A stretch of DNA of 20,503 bases from a virus. The DNA lies in the IMG/VR virus record IMGVR_UViG_3300044953_000392, positions 1-20,503 of that record. One strand, given 5' to 3'. This document shows, piece by piece, positions 1-8,900 of the stretch. A program made the position numbers and the translations under genes. The notes below the pieces were generated by a model that worked only from the letters and a program-made list of their open reading frames with translations, did no database searches and was not told the DNA's origin. Positions within the stretch are counted from its first letter, which is position 1. Each line of letters opens with the position of its first letter.

Positions 1-1
1 C

Positions 2-283
2 ATAATGACCAAGAAAGGGGAAAGAGTTATGTATCCTGAATTCGGATGTGATATTTATTCTTTATTGTTTGAACCAATTATAAATGGTGAAATAGATAAT
101 AAAATAGAAGCATCTATTATAAGAGCGGTAGATAATTGGATACCGTATATTAATATTGATGAAATTATTTTTGATTACGATGATGAGCATATCGATAAAC
201 ATCAAATAAATTTAGAGATAAAATTTTCTTTAAAATCAAATGAAAATCTTTCCGAAACATTAAATGTAAGTATAAAAGAATAG
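2..283 (+). CDS. gp25-like baseplate wedge protein, 5' end cut by window edge
   Basis: This is the C-terminal part of a T4 gp25-type protein, a small component of the baseplate wedge that sits near the sheath-initiation end of the wedge core. The sequence shows the family's typical run KKGERVMYPEFGCDIYSLLF near the visible N-terminus, followed by an acidic alpha/beta segment ending in a strand. The frame stays open to the window edge (an ATA codon precedes the first visible ATG at position 5). The conserved GER motif starts only four residues after that ATG, and T4 gp25 is about 130 aa against 92 here. The true start is therefore probably outside the window and the ATG an internal methionine. 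The stop is three bases before the gp6-like gene, which fits the known physical association of gp25 with gp6. The family call is secure; the start is not visible. Confidence 0.85.
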   Translation: MMTKKGERVMYPEFGCDIYSLLFEPIINGEIDNKIEASIIRAVDNWIPYINIDEIIFDYDDEHIDKHQINLEIKFSLKSNENLSETLNVSIKE

Positions 284-286
284 TAA

Positions 287-2320
287 ATGGCACTAAAACC
301 AACAGATAAAAATTGGAAAAATAATACTAGAGATATAAATTATGTCGGTAAAGATTTTGCATCATTTAGACAAAATTTGGTTGAATATTCTAAAACATAT
401 TTCCCAAACACATTTTCAGATTTTAGTGAAGCATCTCCTGGTAGTGTATTTTTAGATATGGCATCTTACGTTGGAGATGTATTATCATTTTATCAAGACG
501 TTCAGTTGAAAGAATCGATGTTGTTACATGCAACGGAAAAAAAGAACGTTATAGCCTTAGCACAAGCACTTGGGTATAAACCAAAACTAACTGCACCAGC
601 TGTTACAACATTAACCGTTTATCAAACTGTACCAGCAAATGGTGCAGGTGGTAACTATCAACCAAATTCTACATATTATTTTAAAATAAAAGATGGATTA
701 CAAATACAATCTAGAACTAATTCAAATATAATATTTAGAACGATAGATACGATTGATTTTTCAAATCCAACTGATAGAGAAATAGATGTTATAGGTAGAG
801 ATGAATCAACAGGTGCACCAAATTTATATTTGATAACCAAAAAAGTAAAAGCAATTTCTGCAGAAGAAAGAGAAATTACTGTAGATATAACAGATAATTC
901 GGAATATCCAACAATAGATTTAAATGAAACAAACGTAATATCAATAATATCTTGCATGGATTCACAAGGCAATGAGTGGTATGAAGTTCCTTATTTGGCA
1001 CAAGAAAGTATTTTTGTGGAACAACCAAACACAGAAACAAATTCTAATTTATCAGAATATGCATCAACGGTTCCTTACATATTGGAGGTAAAAAAAGTAC
1101 CTAGAAGGTTTTCAATAAAAGTAAATACAAACAATACAATATCACTTCAATTTGGCAGTGGAAACAATTCTGCAGGATTTGAGGATGAAATACTTTTACC
1201 AAATACAAAAAATGTTGGATTAGGATTAGCAAACTCTATAAAAAGAACAAATGAGGGAATTGACCCATCTAATTTTTTAAAAACAAATACATTTGGTATA
1301 TCACCTTTTGGAAAAACACTTACAATAAAATATTTAGTTGGTGGTGGAGTAGAATCTAATGTAAATTCTGAAGATTTGACATTTATAGATAGTATAGAAT
1401 TTGAAGAGGACCTTTTAAGTTTTACTGACGAACAAGCTGCCGCTTATGAGGAATTTAAAGATTCTATTGCAGTTGAAAATTTAGAACCTGCAGTTGGTGG
1501 CAGGGGTGGCGAATCGATAGAAGAAATTAGACAAAATGCAATAGCAATGTTTGGCTCACAAAATCGTGCAGTAACTAGACAAGATTATACAGTTAGAGCT
1601 ATATCAATGCCGGAAAGATATGGTAGTGTTGCAAAGGTTTATGTTTCAGCTGATGGTGAAATAGATGGTGGTTCTCCAGCATCAATTCTTTCAAATCCTA
1701 AAAATTTACAAGAATTTACGAATTTAGTAGATTCAATAAAAGGACTATCAAAAAACGATATACAATTAGAGCTTGCAAAATATCTTTCACAAAAAAGAGG
1801 AAATGTTGTAGAATTAAACAATCCATTCGCAATTAATATGTATGTATTGGGTTATACATCTGATAAAAAATTAACAAACCTAAATATAGCAGTAAAAGAA
1901 AACTTAAAAACATATTTAGGTGAATATAGAATTCTAACAGATGGTGTAAATATTATTGATGGATTTATTGTAAATATTGGTATTGATTTTGAAATAATTT
2001 CTTATTCAAATTTTAATAAAAGAGAAATATTAGCAAATTGTTTAACAGAAATGCAAGATTATTTCAATATAGATAATTGGACATTTAACAAACCAATAAA
2101 CATTTCAGAGATAGAATTAATCCTTGCAAATGTTGAAGGTGTTATGAGTGTTCCATCCGTTAAATTATATAACATATGTGGTGAGGGTGGTGCAGGATAT
2201 TCACTAAATAAATACAATTTAGATGAAGCAACTAAAGGTAAGATAATTTATCCATCTTTAGACCCTTGTGTTTTCGAAGTAAAATTCCCTAACAAAGATA
2301 TAAAAGGAAGAGCTTTATAA
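287..2320 (+). CDS. gp6-like baseplate wedge protein (baseplate J family)
   Basis: At 677 aa it is close to T4 gp6 (660 aa). In T4, gp6 dimers form the inner ring of the baseplate and bundle with gp7 and gp25. The N-terminus (about residues 15-100) has the characteristic YVGKDFASFRQNL and a SPGSVFLDMASYVGDVLSFYQD-like stretch, where the protein clamps its partner. A central beta-rich section follows. Around residues 405-435 is the baseplate-J signature: a GGRGGESIEEIRQ motif, then NRAVTRQDY and a segment on SVAKVYV. The C-terminal third is alpha/beta and ends in short strands. The ATG at 287 follows the preceding stop by three bases with no Shine-Dalgarno, as for most genes here. Its position directly after the gp25-like gene supports the assignment. 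I see no truncation or missing segment. Confidence 0.93.
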   Translation: MALKPTDKNWKNNTRDINYVGKDFASFRQNLVEYSKTYFPNTFSDFSEASPGSVFLDMASYVGDVLSFYQDVQLKESMLLHATEKKNVIALAQALGYKPKLTAPAVTTLTVYQTVPANGAGGNYQPNSTYYFKIKDGLQIQSRTNSNIIFRTIDTIDFSNPTDREIDVIGRDESTGAPNLYLITKKVKAISAEEREITVDITDNSEYPTIDLNETNVISIISCMDSQGNEWYEVPYLAQESIFVEQPNTETNSNLSEYASTVPYILEVKKVPRRFSIKVNTNNTISLQFGSGNNSAGFEDEILLPNTKNVGLGLANSIKRTNEGIDPSNFLKTNTFGISPFGKTLTIKYLVGGGVESNVNSEDLTFIDSIEFEEDLLSFTDEQAAAYEEFKDSIAVENLEPAVGGRGGESIEEIRQNAIAMFGSQNRAVTRQDYTVRAISMPERYGSVAKVYVSADGEIDGGSPASILSNPKNLQEFTNLVDSIKGLSKNDIQLELAKYLSQKRGNVVELNNPFAINMYVLGYTSDKKLTNLNIAVKENLKTYLGEYRILTDGVNIIDGFIVNIGIDFEIISYSNFNKREILANCLTEMQDYFNIDNWTFNKPINISEIELILANVEGVMSVPSVKLYNICGEGGAGYSLNKYNLDEATKGKIIYPSLDPCVFEVKFPNKDIKGRAL

Positions 2321-2321
2321 T

Positions 2322-3413
2322 ATGCATAAATTTTTTACATCATCATTCGACGCAAGTATTTACCTACAACAACCTGACCAAAACGCAGGTAGAGATGAAA
2401 TATTGGAAGTAGGTAAACTTTATTATGGTTCTATAAAAGATATAGCTAGAACCCTTATAAAATTTGATACCGGCTCATTAAAGTCCGAAATTGAAACAAT
2501 TGGAACAGGAAGTTGGAATATATTTTTAGTATTACATTCGGCAAATTCATCGGAAATTCCTTTAGAATATTCAATCTTTGCAAACGCAGTATCTCAAAGT
2601 TGGACAATGGGTACAGGTACTAAATTTGATAATATTACTACCGATGGTGTTAGTTGGAAATACAGAAATGGAACTATTAGTTGGCAAGAAAATACAACCG
2701 GAGGTACAGCAATTTTTGAAGCCGGAACTACCGGTTCGGCAAATGCAGAGGGTGGTACTTGGTATATAACAGGCTCTGCAACACAATCTTATAACTACGA
2801 ACCTGATGATGTTAGAATGAATGTAACTGATATAACACACCAATGGATTAGTGGTTCATTGCCAAATAATGGATTTATAGTAAGACATAGTATTGATGCC
2901 GAAAATGATACAACCGATTATGGTTTATTAAAATTCTTTTCAAAAGAAACAAATACAATATATCAACCAAAATTAGAATTAGTTTGGGATGATAGTGTAT
3001 TTGCAACGGGCTCATTATCACCAATAACCGGCTCTGTAAGTTCGGATGTATTAGAAAATTCTAAAATAATTGTAACAAATTTACAAAAAGAATATTTTCA
3101 GAACACTCAAATAAAAATAAGAGTAAAAGGTAGAGATATCTATCCTGAAAAATCATTTGGAATTAATTTTGAATATGATCAATCAAAATACTTACCTACA
3201 TCTTCATATTATCAAATTGAAGATTATATAACAAATGAAATAATTGTTCCGTTTGGTGATTATTCTAAATTAAGTTGCGATTCTAAATCAAACTATTTCT
3301 TTTTAGATACATCTGCATATTCAATTAATAGAACATACAGATTAAAATTAAAAGTTGTTGTAGATAATGTTACAAAAATAATTGATGACAAATTAATATT
3401 TGATGTTGTATAA
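2322..3413 (+). CDS. DNRLRE-like phage structural protein in the baseplate cluster
   Basis: This 363-aa protein is almost entirely beta-strand and rich in Ser, Thr, Gly and Asn. Residues 1-230 resemble the DNRLRE family of beta-sandwich domains. It opens with FFTSSFDASIYLQQPDQNAG, has the arginine-containing strand IARTLIKFDTGSL, and closes with a pattern like NNGFIVRHS followed by a LKFFSKETNTIYQPKLELVW-type strand. Similar domains occur in phage virion proteins and bacterial surface proteins. The C-terminal 130 residues form a second beta domain that I do not recognise. The ATG lies one base after the gp6-like stop. An AGGAAG at 2305-2310 lies about 11 bases upstream but inside the gp6 coding sequence, so its role as ribosome site is doubtful. 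The stop overlaps the next start (TAATG). By position it is probably a baseplate or tail-fibre attachment component; the exact role is inferred. Confidence 0.7.
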   Translation: MHKFFTSSFDASIYLQQPDQNAGRDEILEVGKLYYGSIKDIARTLIKFDTGSLKSEIETIGTGSWNIFLVLHSANSSEIPLEYSIFANAVSQSWTMGTGTKFDNITTDGVSWKYRNGTISWQENTTGGTAIFEAGTTGSANAEGGTWYITGSATQSYNYEPDDVRMNVTDITHQWISGSLPNNGFIVRHSIDAENDTTDYGLLKFFSKETNTIYQPKLELVWDDSVFATGSLSPITGSVSSDVLENSKIIVTNLQKEYFQNTQIKIRVKGRDIYPEKSFGINFEYDQSKYLPTSSYYQIEDYITNEIIVPFGDYSKLSCDSKSNYFFLDTSAYSINRTYRLKLKVVVDNVTKIIDDKLIFDVV

Positions 3414-4531
3414 TGACAAATTTAGAAGCTATAGCATTAAGATTGCAAGAAGAAAAAGATAAAAGACTTGAACAAATATTAAGTGTTTCGGGCTCATCTG
3501 CTATTTCTAAAAATGAATATAATGTAAACATAGTTGATAATTTAAGACCTGAAACATCTTTGGTTTTTAAAAAATTAAATAAGCCAAAAATAGACGAGAC
3601 GGAATTAAAAAAAGCAATAGATGTTAATTTAAAAGAATTAAAACCAAACATACCGAAACAGGCAAAAGATTTAGTTCCAAAACCTTTATATGATGGTGTT
3701 GTAACTGAAAATGAAGATTTAAGAAAACGTGTTGTTACTTTAGAATCACAAGTACAAACATTAGAAATTGATATAAGAAATTTACAAACCAGAGTTCAAA
3801 CCGAAATTAATAATCGTCTAAATATAGAACAAACAAACGATGCTTTGGTTAATCAATTAGATACTTTGAATAAAACAATTGATCAATTTTCAGGACAAAT
3901 TGCAACATCATTACAAAAATCAGTTGATGAATCGGTGTTAAGAGCTGCATTACAGGCACAAAACACAGGATTCAAAGCGCAGATAAATGCATTGATAAAA
4001 CAAATTGATTCACTCAATTCTATTATTGAAGGTTTACAATCTCAATTGGGCGCAGTCCAACAACAACAGGCAATTCAACAATCTACCGCAAATGTGGCAT
4101 TAGCAACGGGTGCAGATGTTGTAAACGGAGCAGTTGCAATTAAAATTACACCTAAAAAAGAAAAAGCGGAACATCCTGACTTTGATGCAAGAATTAATAA
4201 TAAAGATAATGCTACAAAATGGATAAGCGGTAATACCATTGATATAGTAAATAATGATACAAAAGATGTTCAGATAGAGATTGTTTTACAATTTGGTGAA
4301 GGGCAGAGGTGGTTAAGTGTACCAAAAACAAGCTTTAACGTCATAGCTGGACAAACTGAAAAATTAGCATTAACAATTACTCCTGGCGGATGTAACTATA
4401 GAAAAAAAGATAGTAGTAAGTTTTATGAGGGTACTATGATAATAAAAGTTAAGAAAACATCTGATGGTAGTGAACAAAGTAAAGAATATAAAATGCAAAT
4501 CGGTATAATGCATCCTAGATCATACGAATAA
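3413..4531 (+). CDS. Coiled-coil virion protein with C-terminal beta-sandwich
   Basis: I do not recognise a named T4 homologue for this 372-aa protein. Residues 1-95 are mixed, with short Lys/Glu-rich helices. Residues about 98-225 show long heptad-like spacing (ENEDLRKRVVTLESQVQTLE, then DALVNQLDTLNKTIDQF and KAQINALIKQIDSLNSIIEG), predicting an extended coiled coil that ends in a Gln-rich QQQQAIQQS. Residues about 245-372 look like one Ig-like or BACON-like beta-sandwich, with WLSVPKTSFNVIAGQTEKLA followed by strands and a closing YKMQIGIMH. Its start codon overlaps the previous stop, suggesting translational coupling. A coiled-coil stalk with a terminal beta domain suits an oligomeric connector or fibre-like element of the baseplate; that role is inferred from shape and position only. 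Confidence 0.6.
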   Translation: MTNLEAIALRLQEEKDKRLEQILSVSGSSAISKNEYNVNIVDNLRPETSLVFKKLNKPKIDETELKKAIDVNLKELKPNIPKQAKDLVPKPLYDGVVTENEDLRKRVVTLESQVQTLEIDIRNLQTRVQTEINNRLNIEQTNDALVNQLDTLNKTIDQFSGQIATSLQKSVDESVLRAALQAQNTGFKAQINALIKQIDSLNSIIEGLQSQLGAVQQQQAIQQSTANVALATGADVVNGAVAIKITPKKEKAEHPDFDARINNKDNATKWISGNTIDIVNNDTKDVQIEIVLQFGEGQRWLSVPKTSFNVIAGQTEKLALTITPGGCNYRKKDSSKFYEGTMIIKVKKTSDGSEQSKEYKMQIGIMHPRSYE

Positions 4532-4534
4532 AAT

Positions 4535-5977
4535 ATGGGTATTAAAAAATATACAAATTTTGAACAGGTTAATTTAAAAACCACAAACGAAGGTCAGTTC
4601 TTACAAACTGAAGACTTTTTTATTGTCACAAAAAATGAAATTGAAGAAAGTTATTTTGGTGAATGTAAGTACGATGTAATGGAAGTAGCTGTGTATGACG
4701 TTAACAATAATCTTTTACCACAAAAGACCGGAAATAATGTCGCATACATAAAATCGCAAAACATTGCAGAATATATGTACAATATTACAAACCAGCAGGG
4801 CCAAAAGGAGTTAGCAATTAATGCTGAAAAATTATTAAACGATTTAGGTTTTACAAATGGTATACTTAAACTGAATATAAACTTTGTAAGAAACAAAATG
4901 GGTTCGGAAAACGAGTTAGAGAGGGTTTGGATTCAAGAAATATCACCATCAAGGGAAGAAGTGAGAATACTACCTTTAAAAACTAAATTTGAAAATATAA
5001 ATCAAAAAACTAATAAAGAGTTTGATAATTTTAATAATCTTACAAAAGATTTTATTTTTTATAAAAGAGAAATACTTGATTCATTAGATTTATATCAATC
5101 ACAATATCTTGAAAAAATAGATACAACTTTAGAAAGAAAATTTGGCAAAGATTTTTTTGCATTGCTGAAAAAAGATTTTGGACTTGCAAAATTTTCAGAA
5201 TTAAGAACAAAAATATTTTCAGATTTTAGAACATCTGTTTCATATTATTTAGAAAATCGTTACTATACATTGGGAGATGGTACATATGGTAAACCATCTG
5301 AAGTTCGTTTTGATAATTGTGAGAGATATGATTTTAATTTAATATTGGGTGATATTGAAAGTATATTAGTAAATTGTATCGCTGTAAATATGTCTTTTTT
5401 AAAGAGAAGAGAAATAGCAATAGTTAGAAAAGAAAGAGAATTTCTAAAAGTAGATGTTAAAAGGGATATTTTAGACACATTGGGATTATTTAATAATCCA
5501 GTTAAAGATGTAAAAGTGGTATTTGATGAGAAAAAAGCAATTAAGGTGAAAGCACTTGACATTTTTGGCGGATTGCCAGGTGGGCTTGGAGGTGGTGTTC
5601 CAGTAGATAAATTTGATTTACCAGTAGAACCGGATATACCTATTAAGGTTAATCCAATCGAAATAGCTGTAATACCAAAACCAAAACCTAAACTATTACT
5701 AATAGAAGATACACCGCCTATATTTGATTTTGATTTGATTCCTATTGATATTTTACCACCGCCGCCTAAATTTGATGATATATCAGAAACAATCGAACCT
5801 AGAGGTGGTTATGTTGTAGAACCAATTAAAGAAGTACCCCCTCCACCAGGTGGAGGTGTAGGCGGGGGTGTATTTATAAACAACGATCCTTCCAATTTTG
5901 GAAATAATGATGGGTCAGGAACTGGTAACAGTAACCCAAGAGATATAGGTGTAATATCATATGAAAATATGGAATAA
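4535..5977 (+). CDS. Baseplate-region structural protein with Gly/Pro-rich C-terminal tail
   Basis: The product is 480 aa and unnamed. Residues 1-150 form an alpha/beta domain (start MGIKKYTNFEQVNLKTT; then ERVWIQEISPSREEVRILPL). Residues 150-345 are mostly helical and charged, with aromatic-rich helices. From about residue 345 the composition changes sharply to low-complexity Gly and Pro runs (LPGGLGGGVPV, IPKPKPK, LPPPPKF, VPPPPGGGVGGGVF) to the end. Such a tail is probably extended and flexible. The ATG follows the previous stop by three bases with no Shine-Dalgarno. The next gene begins 20 bases downstream and its product also starts with a Gly/Pro-rich stretch. Position in the wedge gene block argues for a virion role. 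The reaction or exact partner cannot be read from the sequence. Confidence 0.6.
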   Translation: MGIKKYTNFEQVNLKTTNEGQFLQTEDFFIVTKNEIEESYFGECKYDVMEVAVYDVNNNLLPQKTGNNVAYIKSQNIAEYMYNITNQQGQKELAINAEKLLNDLGFTNGILKLNINFVRNKMGSENELERVWIQEISPSREEVRILPLKTKFENINQKTNKEFDNFNNLTKDFIFYKREILDSLDLYQSQYLEKIDTTLERKFGKDFFALLKKDFGLAKFSELRTKIFSDFRTSVSYYLENRYYTLGDGTYGKPSEVRFDNCERYDFNLILGDIESILVNCIAVNMSFLKRREIAIVRKEREFLKVDVKRDILDTLGLFNNPVKDVKVVFDEKKAIKVKALDIFGGLPGGLGGGVPVDKFDLPVEPDIPIKVNPIEIAVIPKPKPKLLLIEDTPPIFDFDLIPIDILPPPPKFDDISETIEPRGGYVVEPIKEVPPPPGGGVGGGVFINNDPSNFGNNDGSGTGNSNPRDIGVISYENME

Positions 5978-5979
5978 AA

Positions 5980-5988
5980 ATATTTATA
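5980..5988 (+). promoter_or_regulatory. ATATTTATA motif upstream of the giant gene (copy 1 of 3)
   Basis: ATATTTATA lies in the 20-bp gap before the 1871-aa gene, with nine bases between it and the ATG at 5998. The same 9-mer precedes the genes at 13614 and 14797. It may be a late-promoter-like or translation-related element. It is AT-only in an AT-rich genome, so the support comes mainly from its recurrence in gaps. Confidence 0.35.
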
Positions 5989-5997
5989 CAAAAGTAA

Positions 5998-8900
5998 ATG
6001 CCAGCAAAACAATCAGATTTTGATAGTGAATTAGGTGGAAGTGATATCGGTAATCCATACGATGGTACAGGTGTGTACAATCCATTCGTAAATGGTAGTG
6101 GAGAAGGTGGAAACACAGGAGGAACTTCTACAACCATTTCGACAGTAGGCGACATAGGAGGTGGAGGTGGTACGCTTGATGCTGGTGATGTTGTTTTTAT
6201 ACCACCTTTTGACCTAAACCCAAATTTTATTCCCCCATCATATGAACCATTCCCATATATTGGAATTTATATGGCTGCGCCAGAGCCGGTTCAATTCATT
6301 GAGGATGATAATCTATTAGGATTTGGTGAAGTATATAAAGTTCAATATCAACCATCCACGAAATTTGGAACAAGTAGAATTTATCGTGCGAATATAGATG
6401 GTAGAATATCAAAAAATTATTTCGTAGTTTCTATAAAAAAAGCATATCCAAAAGTAGACCTAATTGGTGTAGATGATTTAATAAAAGAACCAATAAAAAG
6501 TGATGTATTATCACCAATTAAGAGCGAACTTATAAAAGGATTTGAAACAAATTTTGGGACGGAATTAGAAAAAGGACCAAATACAAATTTAAAATTTCAA
6601 GCATCAAATACAGATTTTAATTTTAACCCAATACCACCTACAAGATTTGATGTTTTATATAAAGAAGTTATATCAGTACAAGAATATGAATATAATCTAA
6701 ATACAGGAGAATATGAGGCATTAGCGGAAAGAACTCAACCATCAGCTAATTCGACAGTTAGTCTAAATTTTGCCTTTATAACAAAAGATATACGTGATAT
6801 TGATCCAGACCCAGAATGTCCTGAACCGAATTTACCACCACCACCTCCAGGTAAAATATGGAAAAAGTTTTATATTGATGGACAAAAATGTCCCGAATGG
6901 AGATTAGTTGATGATGGTAGCGGTGACCCGATAAATGAAACAATAAATTATAATCTATCTTTTGTTTCAAACTATACATCCGAATTGGGTGAGTATATTA
7001 GATGTAATTACCAAATAGTAACAGCAGAAAATGATATATTAGATTCTGATTTTATAAAATTGAGTGATGGTAATTTGGATGCTAAATCAACCGATAAGAG
7101 TAAGTTATTATCAGGCCACATTAATATTAATATTACTGAAAATTACGAAACTGTAAGATTAAAATTAAATGAGGAAAACTTGCCTGAAGAATTTTCTTAC
7201 GAATGTTTTTATTGGGCAGATAATAAAATTGCAAAATTAAATCCAAATGATTTTTCCAAATGGAATAAAATCAACAAATCATTTAAAGTAACAGGTCAAG
7301 AATTTGCAAGTGGCATAACCGTTGCTGTTGTATTTAATAAAACAAAATACGAAATTTTATATGCACCAAAGATTACAAACTATTCGGGTAAAGGACAAGA
7401 AAATATATATGAGGTAAGAGAATCAGATATAGATAAAACAATAACAATAAACTTTACAACACAAAATGCCGAGTTTGTTGATGTATATATTTCGGATAGA
7501 CCAATAAGAGTTTTAGTATCTACTCAAGTAGGAAGAAATAATAGACGAATAGTAACAGAATCAGAGCCTGATTTTTCTGATGGAGTAACTAGTCAAACAG
7601 CTACCGTACAACTTTCTTTTAAAAACGATTTCGCTGGTTTATATGGTAGAAAAATAGTTTATTTAGTACCAGTAAATAATATCGGTATAGGTATTACTGA
7701 ATCTATTATTATTTCATTTAATCAAATAAATGATTTTCCATCGTTATTGGAGGTAACTGCGCCTGAGCAAATAGATGTTCCCGTATTTTCAGATTTAAAC
7801 GTAGATTTTAGTGTTGATTACGAAACATTTTCAGCAACTTCTGTTGATGTTTATTTATTGGATACAACTACAAGTCAAATAATTCCTTTATTTTCTAACT
7901 TACCTGCAATTGGTTCTTTTAATGTTAATTTAAGAGAATTAGTTACGAAATATTTACAAAATAAAAAGATAAATTTAATTTTTGGATTTATACCATATAA
8001 CAGAGGTGGTGAAAAAGAACTGATTGGTAATAGTTATGAAGTCATAACAATCGTAATATATCCAGAAATTATTTTAGATGAGTCGCAAATTAAAAATGCA
8101 ATATTTGAAACGATTTCCGAAAACCTTAAATTCAATAAATTAGAACCAGAGAGTAAATACTTAACGCATTTGATTAATTTTGAAAATAATGAACAAATTA
8201 TAATTTCATCGTGGGAAGAAGATGATTGGACATTATCCGAAAAGACTGAAGATGAAATCGGAAATATAATTGTAAAGAATAAAGTTGATTCAATACTATT
8301 AAAATTATATTCACCACTACCAGCAAATATAGGAGTAAATTCAACTCTATGGGTTACAAAATTAATGAGTAATCCTTTAATAGAAACCGTAGTATTAAAT
8401 GAACAAGATTCAATTAAATGTCCACCAATTAAAGGACCAAACTTTAGTATAGAAGTTGATTTTGTAAGTGGACAATCTACTGCATTTGAATCTTTGGATA
8501 ATTTAATATTAAGCGCTTCTGCTATTTCCTCTGCTAATTTAATATCAACTTATTTAAGTTCATCTTTAATTAACACCGATGAATTGAATATAGAATATTA
8601 TAGTGGTTCAAACTTTTTAACAGGTTCTTTACAATGGGAAAATTTTGTACACTTTAGTTCAGCAAAAGAAAGAGTAGATAATTTTGTATATAAAATACAA
8701 CTTATAGAGATATATGAATCCTTAATTTCAGCATCAAATGCACCAGAATCACATAGTGGTTCTTTGGGTTCTAAACAAGAAGCAGAAAGACAAAATTTAA
8801 AGAAAAATCAATTAATAAATAATTTTGATGGATTTGAAAAGTTTTTATATACATCTGCATCAAATCTCACAACAACATCCGCTGCATCTATAACTTGGCC

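Noticed and set aside
2305-2310. AGGAAG as a ribosome-binding site for the 2322 gene
   Set aside because: It lies about 11 bases from the ATG, inside the preceding coding sequence, and the other genes lack comparable sites. It may be coincidental.
2578-2769. 63-codon + strand frame inside the DNRLRE-like gene
   Set aside because: It is an out-of-frame shadow with no recognisable motif and no independent start context; the covering frame has clear structural-protein character.
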